Assembly (NCBI GenBank): GCA_019916065.1
Contig: CM034244.1
Coordinates: 26,838,471 to 26,902,470, forward strand
Origin: Vitellaria paradoxa
Lineage: Eukaryota > Streptophyta > Magnoliopsida > Ericales > Sapotaceae
Direction of reading: 5' to 3'
DNA: 64,000 nt
The notes under the pieces are model-generated. The model saw only the letters and a program-made list of their open reading frames with translations, was not told the origin of the DNA and searched no databases. The translations under genes were made by a program, and so were the position numbers. The stretch's first letter is position 1. Every line of letters starts with the position of its first letter. This document shows positions 10,740 to 22,675 of the stretch, piece after piece.

Positions 10740-12324
10740 CTCACACTCTCCTATTTGCTTCCCTACCCTAAAAATATTCATCTCCATGGTCATATTTCCA
10801 AAAGAAAGTTTCATGACCCCACTCCTACAATTGATCACAGCATTAGATGTAGCAAGGAAGGGTCTACCAAGAATGATCGGAATAGATTGGGTAGGGTTAG
10901 GAATTGGTTGGGTATCTAATACGATAAAATCCACTGGGAAGTAGAACTTGTCTACTTGAACAATACGTCCTCCACCACACCCCTGGGCATTTTGACCGAA
11001 CGGTCAGCTAACTGTAATGTCACTCTAGTGGGTTTCAGCTCACCTAGACCTAGTTGCTGGTAAACAGTGTAAGGCAAAAGGTTGACACTAGCGCCTAGGT
11101 CAAGTAGAGCTCTATCAACAATATGGTTCTCTACAACGCATGAAATGGTTGGACACCCAAGGTCCTTATATTTAAGAGGTGTTTCACGTTGGAGTATGGC
11201 ACTCACTTGTTCTGTCAAGAAAGCTTTTTCCTTGACATTGAGCTTCTTCTTCATAGTGCACATATCCTTGAGAAATCTAGCATAGGAAGGATTTTGCTTA
11301 ATGGCTTCAAGTAATGTGATGTTGATTCTCACTTGTTTGAAAGTCTCATAAATTTCAGAGTTCAACATCTCATTCTTGCCCTTAGCTAGTCTCTGGGGAA
11401 AATGTGGTCTAGGTATATACTCAATAGGATGGTCAATTGGCCTAACCAAAGGACTCTCACTAGGTTCCTCCTTACTTTCTTTTTCAGTTTCCCCTTTTTC
11501 TTTCTCATCCTCTAACTTCCCTTTCCTTTCTCTTTTCCCTCTTCATCACTTACTTTTTTAGCCCCCTCACTATCCTTTGGTTCTATCTTCTCACTAGTGA
11601 CATTGACTCTAGGGTCGGTAGGCTTTTGAATTATTTTACTACTGAAGAGTAGTAACAGCTTGAACTTGCTCTTGGGGGTTGGCACCCGAGGTTGACGACT
11701 CAGTCATGTTCGCCTGGCCTTTTGGGTTAGGAAACGGTTGTGCAGGAAGTTTGCCACTTTGAGTGGTGCTCATGGCCTGTGTGATCCTAGAAATTTGTCC
11801 TCTGATATCATCGAAGGACCTAGACACTTGTCCTTTAAAATCATCGAAAGACCCAGACAAATTACTATTGATCATCGTTTGATGTTGCATAAATTGTTGA
11901 AGAGTATCCTCAATAGACTTCTTTTGAACAGGTTGAAAAGCAATCGGGTTAGGCTGTTGGTATTGGGGTAGTGGTAACCAAGTAGGTTGGAATGATTGGC
12001 TTTGTTATCATTTTCCACCCAAAACCTGGAGGATTTTTCCATCCCTGAGGATAAGCATTGACGTATTGATTTCCCCCTTGATACTTAACATGTCCACCTT
12101 GTGGGTAGGAAGTGTTACCCTGACCTCTATTCTGGAATGGTTGGTTCTGTGTGTATTAGCATACGCATTGCCATAAGTTACTTCCTTAAGTAAAGAAGCT
12201 CTGGACATGAATTAGGATCATGTCCTACTTGGTCACATGCCCAACACACCACTTGTGCTTCCACCAACTTCTCTTTGTTCTTAAGTTCAACGGAATCTAA
12301 CTTATGTTGTAATGCAGATTCCTA
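10740..12324 (-). pseudogene. Gag C-terminal part and protease region of element 1
   Basis: From right to left on the minus strand: a Gln/Ser/Pro-rich gag tail (about 12,320-11,639, with ITQAMSTTQSGKLPAQP), a charged Lys/Glu linker (about 11,630-11,450), then KQVRINITLLEAIKQNPSY and the retropepsin core LLDLGASVNLLP with VTLQLADRSV (11,449-10,952). Next come DFIVLDTQPIPNP and IILGRPFLATSNAVINC (10,934 downward). The residues match element 2 closely. Frames change between 11,639 and 11,449 and near 10,950. The N-terminal gag is missing because the scaffold gap begins at 12,325. Confidence 0.85.
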
Positions 12325-12424
12325 NNNNNNNNNNNNNNNNNNNNNNNNNNNNNNNNNNNNNNNNNNNNNNNNNNNNNNNNNNNNNNNNNNNNNNNNNNNN
12401 NNNNNNNNNNNNNNNNNNNNNNNN
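12325..12424. other. Assembly gap of 100 N
   Basis: Exactly 100 undetermined bases, the conventional length for a gap of unknown size. It removes the 5' part of element 1 and the upstream region of the ML gene, whose ATG lies 10 bases after it. Adjacency across the gap should be treated with caution. Confidence 1.
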
Positions 12425-12434
12425 TAATTGATCA

Positions 12435-15400
12435 ATGGAGACAATAACAATTCGCTCTATGCTTTCTCTGCTTGTGCTTTTCGGGGCTTGTTCGCTCGTT
12501 GCAGCGATTCAAGCCAATGGATTTTCATATTGCAGTGAGTTTACTTTTCTTGACTTCTCACTATTTTTTTTTTCTTGCTTTGCTTTTCGTTAGAATAGGT
12601 CCATATATGTTGTTGCACTAATATTTCTTTTTTAAATAATTTGAGCTTTCTTACGTTCATTGTTGATTTTAGAAATAGTTTTCTAATAAGTTTTATTCCT
12701 TGAAATTGCATTTGGTTATCCTATTTTTGATAAGAATTAGGACTATAGAAATAAAGAATCCGACAATTTCTAAAAAGTTAAAAAAATTATTATTATATAT
12801 TTGCAAGTAAATATGCAATGAAATTATGTATTTATATTTAAATATATATATTTTTACTTTCTTGCCATTATCGTTTGATAGAATTACAAACATGTGTTTA
12901 GAATTACATTCTAGTTACATGACACCTCCTAAACTCAAAATTTCTAAAGGTAATATATCAGAAAAGGCATTTGCATATCCAAAACATAACAACCTAAGCA
13001 TAATATTTTTGGGTGTTTTCGATATGAATGCAGCTAGGAGGTATTATGAAGTTCGCGTCCATGATGTGGTGATTTCGCCTCAGCCAGTGGTAAACGGAGG
13101 GTGCACTGCTCTCACTATGACCGGTACTCCAGGTATTTTTTTTTTTTTCGTTTTCCATATATTCAATATCCTAGTTATCTCTCTAAAGACTTGATTTTGT
13201 ATATCATTGATTTCTTCTAATTCAATTTGATTAATTGAAGGAGCTCTTAATTAACCGAACACTTAACTAATTAATGTTTCATTAATACAAGAAGGCATGT
13301 CGTTTATATTAATCCCAACATATAAGGTTGGAAAGAATAGGTGAAAGGATTAATCACATTAACACCCTTTAAATTGTAGCTCAATATCACTTAGCCTTCT
13401 TTAACATGAGTGCCATTAAAAAATGTATACACTAACACTCCACAGACAATGGTCTAACATTCTTTAACTTCTTAAAGTAAGAACACATATACACTTGTAC
13501 TCATTGTTTGTTTTAATATACTCATTATTTCCTTTGAGTATGTTAAAAATGATGAATTTTGATCATGTGACTTCCCATGCAAATGAGAAGGGAAGCTTAA
13601 TGTCAAAAAAATGATTATAAGAGATGATAGATACACTTTGTTTTCACTTTCTTACACTTAATCTTCTCCCACGATAAATATTGATTTTTAAAATGTGAGA
13701 AATTAAAAATACAGTGCATTTATCATTTTTCAATAATTTTCTGTATAACTAAAATATTGATACTTTAGTTATACAATAATGATTGAGGATTTCATGAAAT
13801 TATAAGCAATATATGTGTTTTAAAAGTTTATTTTAGGGTTGACCAATTTACATGTAGTTTCCTATTCGATCTCAGCAAAATGTGGGTGCTTTTTCAAGTA
13901 ATTTAGAGTTCCCTATTTGGTCTCATCAAGGGTCGTTAATTTCTTTCAGTTTGCATGGTCAATGGGAGATGATTAAGTGCATGACTATTTTGAATAGAAA
14001 AAAAAAAAAAAAAGTTTACGATTGTGTAAATGTAGCTTAGAAATTCCTTATATTTGATCAATTAAATTAACATTACTCTCCACCTTAATGCAGAACGACA
14101 TCCCATTACCGATGAGAAATGGAAAATTGAAATTTCAAACACTTCTGGAATTGTCATCTCAGACACGTATAATTTTTGTGAGGAGATAGCTTGCCCTGTA
14201 GAAATTGGCCAATTATTTACGATCTCTAAAGCAAAAATTTTTAAGGGGCTTCAACCAGTAAGTCAAAAGTTCTTAGTTTTGTAATTAATTTTTTATTTTA
14301 CTAAAATTATAGTTTGCACCATAAAGTTTTAGTCAAGTTTTACTTTAGAATATAATTTTTTAATTATAATAATTAAGGGTATGAGATTTAATTTATCGTA
14401 ATGTCAATTCTACGTTGGCAAATCTCTAATTAAATGGCAGATGTCAATATGCTATCTGATAAATAATGGCATTTGAGGATATTTTCCAACACAAGAGGGT
14501 CGGTATTGTAAAAAATCAAAACCTCGTTTAAGTAGTCAATGATGGAAATCGTAATTTATCAAAAAAAAAAAAAAAAAAAGATGGGTAGCAAAGTGAAACT
14601 TAAGCAAAAGTTTAACCAGCACAAATTGTAATTTATCTATATATTTTTATTTGTATACCTTCATATATTATCTGTATGCCTGACTTTGTCTGCTATTCGA
14701 TCGTCAGTTTTTAAGGTTTAATGATGCCCATTCCATATTTTACCAAGCTTCTAGCCTTTCGTTATTTAGTTTTTTTTTTTGAATTATATGATTTTTTATC
14801 AAAAATAATTTTTTTAGAAGTTTTAACTAGTTTTTAAGTGTATTAATCACATTCGTTAAAAAAACAAATCAAAAATTCATATTAATTTGGGTAAAAACTA
14901 TCTGTTTAGAAAAAAAAAAGTTATTTTTTTTAATTTTTTTCTAGTTTTTATTTAAACAGAGGTAGTTTTTTTTTTTTTAAATTTTCTTTACGAATGTGAT
15001 TAATACGCCTAAAATTTATAACTTCTAAAAAAAATAAATTTTGCTGAAACAAATCATATAAAATAAAAAAATTACAAAAAAGGGCTATTTTTTTTTTTTT
15101 TTAACCAAACAAAACCTGAAGCTACTTTTGAACGGAGTTGTGGAACAAGAGTGGGTTTTAGTCTTGCAAGCTTTCTAGTGTTGAAATTTTTAGGACTGGG
15201 AAAGGGTTTTGCTGGAAAAAGGGAAAAACTAGTAAAAGTTTATTATTAATTTCTAATGTTCTAATCTTTAAATGAGACGGTGATAGAAAATTCAACATGC
15301 TATTAAAATAGTCGAAGATTTCATTTTCAAATTTTTATTAACAAATAGTTAAACGTGTTTTTCCCCACTCTTGACCACTCGTGAGGGACGTGAAGTCTAC

Positions 15401-16214
15401 TAATTGTTTAATTTTTTTTTTAACCAAACAAATCCTATGAACTGAACGTTGGAGGAAGTGAGATTAGTGTTATGAAGAAGAAAAGTTACCATCTCAAAGG
15501 CGTGCAAAATCACAACCACGTGCATGCGTACATAATTAATAGGTGGCTAGAGAGCTTGACTTCTCCTGGCTCTAATGGAAATTAAGATCACTCGACACTT
15601 AAAGAAACTAATGCGTACATAATCATTGATACTAACTTTTTTTTTTTTTTTTTTTTACTTTAATCAACTCTTTCAATGTTTTTCAACTTTATCAACTTTT
15701 TTCAATTTTTCTTCAATTTTCTCTAACTTTTTTTAATTTCCTCTAACTTTTACAAATTTTTATCAAACACGCAACTAACCACTAATGCATCACGCATTAC
15801 TTATAGGTGTAAAGTTGCACTTTTTTATTTTTTGTTTGTTTTGTTTTTTTTTTTTTTTGGTGATGTCAAATGATCCATAATTGGTTCTTTTTTTTTTTTT
15901 TTCTTTCATGCTATATCCGAGCACAAAACATATGTATCTATGTGAATGCATATATTCGCTTTTTGCAACCATTTATTTTATTTTTATTTTTTGGCTCATT
16001 TTCGATCGTTGAAAAATGTAAACAAAGTTATTCGATCAAGTGTTTTAATTTATATAACTGAAAATTAATTCTTTGCTATGCTTAGGGCACATATTCTCTG
16101 AGAATGAGGATTGCAGGCAAAGGATCTGGTGAGTTGGTTTGCACTTGGTCCATCATCGAAGTCGTGAATCCTACTTATTCTTATATAAGAAAAGTCTCTG
16201 ACAAATATACCTGA
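12435..16214 (+). CDS. Secreted ML-domain (MD-2-related lipid-recognition) protein, four exons
   Basis: Exons 12,435-12,534, 13,034-13,132, 14,094-14,257 and 16,086-16,214 join in frame to 163 codons plus TGA. All introns are GT...AG (donors GTGAGT, GTATTT, GTAAGT). Residues 8-25 are hydrophobic (LLVLFGACSLVAA), a likely signal peptide for the secretory pathway or vacuole. The mature part has the ML pattern: YC at 32-33, YEVRVHDVVISPQP at 38-51, NFCEEIACPVEIG at 93-105, GTYSLRMRI at 122-130 and LVCTW at 138-142. Five mature cysteines (33, 57, 95, 100, 140) fit the family's disulfides. ML proteins form a small beta-sandwich that binds lipid; plant members are annotated as putative phosphatidylglycerol/phosphatidylinositol transfer proteins and some act in lipid or sterol handling and stress responses. 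Length and exon number are typical of plants. The promoter is lost in the gap; intron 3 (1.8 kb) holds a foldback element. Structure inferred by eye, with no transcript evidence. Confidence 0.88.
14785..15060. repeat. Foldback (MITE-like) element in intron 3 of the ML gene
   Basis: The arm at 14,785-14,856 (ATATGATTTTTTATC ... ATCACATTCGT) is inversely repeated at 14,990-15,060 (ACGAATGTGAT ... AAATCATAT). An inner pair (AAAAACTATCTGTTTAG against TTTAAACAGAGGTAG) extends the fold almost to the centre. A diverged relative lies at about 56,900-57,150 (shared phrases such as ATTCGTAAAAAACAAATCAAAAA). No target duplication could be fixed because of the A/T runs around it. Confidence 0.65.
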
Positions 16215-16930
16215 GATATTATTGTATGTCGCCTTATAATAATCCGAGAAGAACAAATCCTAGATGCGTACGTATGTTCTTTGTTGTCAGACTATGTTAA
16301 GTTTGAATAACTTTATGTTGTTAGTAATATGTATTTAGGATATAATAATCTCCATTGGAGAGCAAACCTTACTGATATATATATATATATATGTTCTCCT
16401 TTGTCGAGACTTTATGTTGTTATCAGCAATAATAATTTGTGTTTAAATACTTCACATTTGTCTTTACTCTATATATGCCAGCAAGAATGCATGCATGCAT
16501 TCATGTTTGAATTCTTTGTGCTGTTTTATTTATTTATTTTTTCCAATATTATTGGGAAAGGATTCTTTTCCTCACAGAATGACGTTGCATACAACTTCTA
16601 GTCAGGATATGCTTGCAAATCACCACTTAAACATTCTAATTATGAAATAATAGAAACATTATCAAATCATATAAATTGCAATAGTAAAATTGTATTTATA
16701 TATATTATATGGAAAAATATTATAAAACAGTGTAGGAAAGTATAGCTTACTTGAGATAGAGAGGCACCCCAAATGTGCTACTTAAACAGTGTATCTAAAT
16801 GTAGTAAACCTTTTATCTTTTTATAGATTTTTAAGGAGTAGGTCAATAAATTATTCGCATAATGGGCCTAACGAAATGTATCTCTCGCCAATATAAATTA
16901 TCATAAAAATATTTTCTAAATAAATAGTTT
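16215..16930. other. Downstream region of the ML gene
   Basis: Probably includes the 3' untranslated region, but no poly(A) signal can be chosen with confidence in such AT-rich sequence. Contains a short (AT)n run near 16,376-16,392. No gene is seen. Confidence 0.4.
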
Positions 16931-17268
16931 GTAAGGCATTAAAATTTTTATAATAAAATATTTCTCCATCAATCCCCTACAAACATCAAAATTTTAAAAT
17001 TTAGATATGAAAATGTTGGCTAGAGTAATAAGTGCTACTTAGCATTATTAGTAGGTATAAATGTCTTTCGTACATGAACCTCACCTCATTACTAGAAAAA
17101 TTGTTTAGTTCAAACTAGAAAGACATTTATATATACCTACTAACAATAGTAAGTAGCACTTATTACTCTAGCCAACATTTTCATATCTAAATTTTAAAAT
17201 TTTGAACTTTGCCGGGGACTGTTGGAGAAATATTTTATATATTATAAAAATTTCAATACCAATGATAG
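16931..17268. repeat. Long foldback sequence (inverted repeat of about 85-140 bp arms)
   Basis: The arm at 16,987-17,069 is repeated in reverse complement at 17,118-17,204 with only a few mismatches around a 48-base loop (17,070-17,117). Both arms include GAAAATGTTGGCTAGAG or its complement. Weaker complementarity (TGGAGAAATATTTTAT against its complement) extends the arms to about 16,931 and 17,268. It could be a MITE or a hairpin RNA source. It contains no ORF of note, and the flanking duplication is unclear. Confidence 0.75.
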
Positions 17269-17639
17269 ATATGAAAATTTTATTATAATATTTTATTATA
17301 AAAATTTCAATATCAATGATAAAAGTCTCCTTATGAAACAAATCTTAAAACCGTTTGAGCCAAAGATTGGCATTTTTTTTTTTCATGAAAGGACTACTTC
17401 AAATAACTCTCATTTATACTCTGATTGGGATAGTAAATTTAATGGGATTTTATTTCATTTGATGAGAATTCTCACTAATTTTTACATTTGAAATTAAAAT
17501 GAGATTTTATAAGTTAAATTTGATTTCATTTTATAAATTAAATTTTAAGACTATAGCAATTGGAATCATCAAGTAACCTTTTTGCTTCAAAATTTTTATC
17601 TTGTTTCAAATGTTTCGTGAAAACTAATTGGTGAATGAA

Positions 17640-17880
17640 AAATATTAGTTAATCATCACAAGCTCTCTATCGCTCATTGTGTAGTAAAAATCAAAGACTA
17701 AAAAATATTGATTGGTCATTTTTAAGTTCCCCATCAAGATCGAAGCAAAAGCGCTTAAAAAATATTAATTGCTTATTTTCAAACTCTGTATCACTTTATG
17801 TAGTAAAAATCAAATACTGATTAGTCATTTTAAAACTCTCTACTGCTCATTGTGTATTAAAATCAAGGGCTATGTGGTCT
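17640..17880. repeat. Degenerate tandem repeat of about 80-100 bp
   Basis: Three decayed units share the phrases AAAAATATTRATTGGTCATTTT, CTCTMTCGCTCATTGTGTAG (diverged) and TAGTAAAAATCAAAKACT. A single related unit occurs at about 61,295-61,380. Noncoding. Confidence 0.55.
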
Positions 17881-17884
17881 GCAT

Positions 17885-18230
17885 AAAAAATTAAAATTAA
17901 TTTTTATTAAATTAATAATTTTGTTAGAAAAGTATTTTATTAAATTTTAAAAAATTACTATTCAATTGGTAATCTATAGTTAAAACTATTAAAATTAAAT
18001 TAATTACTATTACTTTTTAATTTATTATTAAAATAAATCATAATTTATAATTAAATTATACGACACTAACTTCAACACATAATGAATTATTACGGGTAAT
18101 ATTCTTTTGTTTTTATTATCCGAACGTAGTTAATAACTATACAATACTTGTGTGGTTGTTTCTCAAGTAAAACTTACCCCTCTAGTCTTTTAGAGTTATT
18201 AATTTACGCTAATATAAATGTTCCCTTAGT
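17885..18230. repeat. Dispersed AT-rich repeat R1, copy 1
   Basis: Shares long matches with 58,185-58,715, for example AAAAAATTACTATTCAATTGG, TTATTATCCGAACGTAGTTA (TCCAAACATAG in the other copy) and TGTGGTTGTTTCTCAAGTAA. Same orientation in both places. Noncoding; probably a fragment of an unidentified transposon. Confidence 0.7.
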
Positions 18231-18341
18231 GGCAAATTTATGTAATCCAAGCTAACACATTAATTAAGATTAGAAAATTTTATTAGTGCATGAGTCCTAA
18301 TTTTTTCTTCTAAATCTACTCATTGTTTATTAATCTTTTAA

Positions 18342-20065
18342 TGTAATGACCCAGAGTTAATTTGATTTATATTTTATTATTTAATAAATTTTGTTTGACA
18401 CTTAAATTAAATAATTTGATTTTATTTATTTAATTTTGAGTTGTATTTAAAAGATTTAAATTTTGGTAATTTTTTAAAAGATTTTAAAATTTTAGGGAAA
18501 AAGTATACTTTTTCTTAAAGTATAGGGGAAGTATGTAATTAATTAAATTTGTTAGGTTTATTTGTTTTTTAACTACTGTATATATAATGAAAAAAAATAA
18601 TAAAAAGCCCTACTATTGTTTTGGCAGTCTAATTCCCCTAACTGCGTTGCCTTTCTCCTTTATGGATTGCCGAATTATTTTTCCTTCAATTACCGAATCA
18701 GCCAAGGTAAGGGGCTGGAACCAACTTATTTACTTTTTTTTTCTTTTGATATACGCAGTAACAAATTATTCAATTTGAAGCGTGAAACTCATATATTTGT
18801 GTTACAAATATATAATAGATGTCAAGTCTGTGATGTAATCATCATGCTTGTAATTAGTGTATGTAAATGTTTTAGTAGGTAGAATAATCTGCAACAACTT
18901 ATTGTTGGATTATGAAAAATGAATTTTTCTTTTTATTATTATTTGTTTTATTTTATTTTATTTTATTTTATTTTTTTGTCTTTATGTGTCAATGAAAATT
19001 GTATATTCCATGAACCTATCTACATATGCACTGTCCTATGTTGTTACTTTTATTTTGGCTATAAATTAGTGTGTTTAAAGTTCGTATTTTGCATTAGCTT
19101 GTTGGATATTATTTTTATTAAATACTTGCAACGTGAGGTTGATTGCTAAGTGGAATTTAAACTATTATTTAATGTGTTGGTGCATTAATGATTAATAAAG
19201 TTTAAAATGTAAATTTTAGGAGAAATTATTTAATGTGAATTTAAAGTGAAATTTGATGTTCTATTTTGTTTGGATTGAGGGGTACTGAAATATCGAGTAT
19301 ACATACCCAATGGTCGAAAGTCTCGAAACTTGCGTGGGGTGGTAATCGAGTCCAGTAGGCTAGTAACCTACGAATGAGCAGATACCGGCCTAAGGATGGC
19401 ATATTATATTCCCATGACTTCGACCTAAGAAGCAAACACTAAAAGATGGTGTACATTAGTTGGGTCCTATTTCTACTGGATAACCAAGCAGTAGTACCTT
19501 AAAATCAAATGGTTTTCTTTTGATGTGTTTTATGGTGTTTATACACAATTAAATTGTAAAGGACGGGAATTAGTAAATAAATTTAATTGCTAAGGTTTTT
19601 TATTTAGTAGCATGTTAGGGCATTATTGCATTTATTTTATTATTGGGGTTCCAAGCACACGTGGTATTAGTGCTCATTTCCTTATAACTTGTGATGTATG
19701 TAATGATTTTGAGTCACATGCTGGACTTGCTCAACATAGAAATTAGAAATTTATTTATTTTTATTTAATTACATTAAATTTTTCTTTAGAAAATTATTTT
19801 ATTAAATTGTAATAAACCTCTATTTGTGAGGTAAATATTTATTTACTTTCATTTCATTTATAAGAGATTATTTAGGATTAGTCTGGGAAGTTGTAGTTTT
19901 GTTTTGGAACAATTCACAAGTAGTTTAATTATTTTAACTTTTATTTATATTCATTGCTCCATAGAGTGTGTCTATGGCTCTGATATGGAACAAGGAAACT
20001 TGTTAAATGGTGTGGTGTGCGTTCCTTTGTTCGCATACTTGGGTTGTGGAATCCAGGGCATGACA
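18342..20065 (+). repeat. LTR-A: 5' LTR of a plus-strand chromovirus-type element
   Basis: Begins TGTAATGACCCAGAG and ends GGCATGACA, immediately followed by a primer-binding site, giving a 1,724-bp LTR. A core at about 19,140-19,500 with TCCAGTAGGCTAGTAACCTA is shared with LTR-D (63,480-63,870, same strand) and, inverted, with LTR-C (41,218-43,034). The family is therefore present three times here. It is the outermost element of the nest: its leader is split by LTR-B and its gag-pol resumes at 37,303. Confidence 0.82.
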
Positions 20066-20068
20066 ACT

Positions 20069-20086
20069 TGGTATCAGAATCTAGGT
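20069..20086 (+). other. Primer-binding site for initiator tRNA-Met
   Basis: TGGTATCAGAATCTAGGT lies three bases after the LTR-A end. TGGTATCAGA is the classic complement of the initiator methionine tRNA 3' end used by many plant Ty3/Gypsy and Ty1/Copia elements. Downstream bases are slightly diverged. Confidence 0.85.
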
Positions 20087-22120
20087 TCAGAATACCTAAT
20101 GATTGTAATAACCTAAAAATTATTTTTCTTAATTAATTTGCTTAAGTGTGGTGGTGATATTTGTTATAGTAAAAATCTAGAAAATTAAGGGTTTGAAAAT
20201 TTTTGGAATAATAAAATTAGTTGGAAAGATTTTCGGATTGAATTTCATCCTATGTGGGAGTTTAATGTAAAATTTCTAAAATTTTTATCCAAACATTTCC
20301 TAGCCCAATTACCTATTTGGTTCAAACCAAGCCCATTAACCCATGGGTCAACCCTTTTCTTTGACTCACTTCAACTCACTTCAACTCATTTTATCACTCA
20401 CGGAGTTGACTCATAAATAGTATCTCTAAATTATTTCCCGGCAAACTTTATTTCCATCCATCATTTCTTCCATGTATCTCTCACAATCTTACAAATTATT
20501 TGGCCAATTAGTCAAAAAAGAAGACCCTACATTGATGACCTTAAAGTATTCTTCCAAATAAATTAGCTAGCATGATTTAAAGCATTTTGTCAAAAAGCTA
20601 GCATGATTCAAAGCATTTTATTTAATTTGTCAAAAAGCTAGCATGATTCCCGGATCATGCCATCCATCTTCATCTATCCTCCAACACCTATCTTAAATTA
20701 TGTGGCTAGATAGTCAAAAAGGCTAAGCTAGATTATTTGGATTATACTATCTAATACATAATGCTACTTTAGTGGTTTTCAAGTCTAGGTAGTGGAGCTT
20801 GTTTTCTCTACCAACACTTTCTCTACACTCCCTATAAATTTGTGTGTCTTCAAAGAGAAGAAAAGAAGAGAAAAAAAAATAAAACATTATTTTAGTGTGG
20901 TTGGAGATTTGGTGTTGCTTGGAGGAAGAAGAAAGGCTTGGAACTTTTCAATTGGGTGGTGTTCAAAGCTTAACTCATTTTTCCTTCTCAGAATTGGTCA
21001 TTAATATCTTCATTGAGGTAGGATGACGAACCTCCTAAAATATATTTGATGCCTTTTCTGGTTTGAAGTATGAAACTTGATTATGATAAAAATAAATACT
21101 CGTATATTGGGGGTAGGGAAGCCAAAATTTTGACTGATGTAACTCAGTATGCTGACAGCTCTCTATTTGTAACTTCTAATATGCTTCCGACCCTTAAAAT
21201 GGTGGAATTAGGCTTCGGATAAAACATAAAAGTTGTAGCCCTTTTAGTTTTTTTCCAACCCAAAAAGAATTGCATCAATCCAATTTGTAAGTCAAAAGTT
21301 ATGCCCAAATACTTAGCACGTGTAAAATTGTATTTTCTGAACAAACTGAATTCAAGACTATTTTTGTACCTTTAGACCTTAAAATTTTAAAAAGTGTAAA
21401 ACATAAAAGTTGTAGGTCTTGAAGTCTAGTTTCTACAGATATAAAGTTTATAGATATTGGAGTCCTGCTCTATTTTATATGAATTTTCTTTCAAGCTGCT
21501 ATTTCTGCTTAGCTTTAATTGATGCTTGTTTGGATTTCCTTAAAATGTTATGTTTAAAGATTTATTTAAATTTCCAATTACCTTCTGTTAGTTATTATCA
21601 TCTTAATAATTTCTATTAATATGAAATTATTTTAAACTGGATATTATGTATTATTTGACACTCTAATATTGATGATAATTGACTTAGATAATCAGTTTCA
21701 TCATGGATAGTTGGATGATTTATTCAAACTAAAATGCTAAGTATTTGATAAAATGCCCAAAAGAAATAATGGACTTGTTCTTTTCTCATTTGGTCTTCAT
21801 TAAATGAAGTTGATTTAGTTTTAGGTATTGTTTTGTCAACCTAGCATGTTATATAACTATATTTTTATGATGAAGTGAATTTAATGAAACTCATTTAATA
21901 CCTTCCTAAACATTGGAATAATTCTGTGGACATTTCTGGATATCTTGAAGCTGAAAAACTATGATAAGGGTTTGGTTATAAATAAGATAATGATTGAAAA
22001 TTTATTTAAATAAAATAAAACTTAGAAATTTTTCTAAAATTTAATGAGTCCAAAGAGGTATTTATTATCTTTATATTCCATAAAATAATAAAATAAAAAG
22101 GTAAAAGAGGCAAAAATCGA

Positions 22121-22200
22121 GATCGCAACCAATGAGGTTCGAACTTGTGACTTCAAATCGCAATTAGGGTCACCCGCCCACTAAGCTGTCAACCTCGGCT
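22121..22200 (-). repeat. tRNA-like segment in LTR-B
   Basis: On the minus strand the segment reads CAGCTTAGTGGGC (like a polymerase III A box) and, about 40 bases later, AGTTCGAACCTC (like a B box). The second LTR-B copy has the same at about 46,785-46,870. It resembles the tRNA-derived head of a SINE. It is not a usable tRNA: acceptor pairing and an anticodon arm are not apparent. Confidence 0.4.
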
Positions 22201-22675
22201 TAATTAATATACCATTACAAATAAATTTATTCTTATCAAAGGTAGTACGGAAAACTTGTCAAAATAATTAATTAAAATACTAATTTAAATTCTAAATTAT
22301 TTCTAGCTACTTACTACTTGTTAATTTACATGTAGTACCTACATTTGTGATGATAATATTGATGACTATGTTAAATCTTTGATTTATTAATAATTATTAT
22401 TGAATTATGGATTTAGATAAAGTACAAAAAAAAAATTATATACTGCATGTGACTGAATAATCCCACTTTTGATTCATCGCCCGGAGACATTGCCGGTTGT
22501 AATTAAAAATGTCTTATTACCCTTGGGAACGTAAAAGGGTAAGAAAAAAAAATTTTAAGGCACTTGGTGCCAAAGTTATTTTTGGCAATGGGGTGATGGG
22601 TGGGTAGAAATGGCCTTTTAGATGAAGATGGAAACATATGCATTTTATTTGGGAGATGCTCCTTCTGACCTGGCT

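Larger units (their letters stand above)
1..12324 (-). mobile_element. Element 1: decayed Athila-like Ty3/Gypsy LTR retrotransposon
   Basis: Read on the minus strand, remnants of gag, aspartic protease, reverse transcriptase, RNase H and integrase run from right to left in the usual Ty3/Gypsy order. They are followed by an accessory ORF, a long noncoding stretch, a polypurine tract and a 3' LTR cut by the left window edge. The protein fragments align by eye with the better preserved element at 22,676-36,162 (for example the DLGASVNLLP protease core and the FMDDF polymerase motif), so both belong to the same broad Athila-type lineage. Reading frames are broken many times, and a related solo LTR sits inside pol. 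The 5' end and 5' LTR are lost in the assembly gap. Not capable of autonomous movement. Confidence 0.9.

Noticed and set aside
13138..13148. Continuation of exon 2 of the ML gene through the T run as a longer ORF
   Set aside because: The frame past the GTATTT donor is hydrophobic, Phe-rich intron sequence; splicing to 14,094 restores the ML pattern.
22121..22200. A functional tRNA gene
   Set aside because: Only A- and B-box-like words are present; acceptor stem and anticodon arm do not form.
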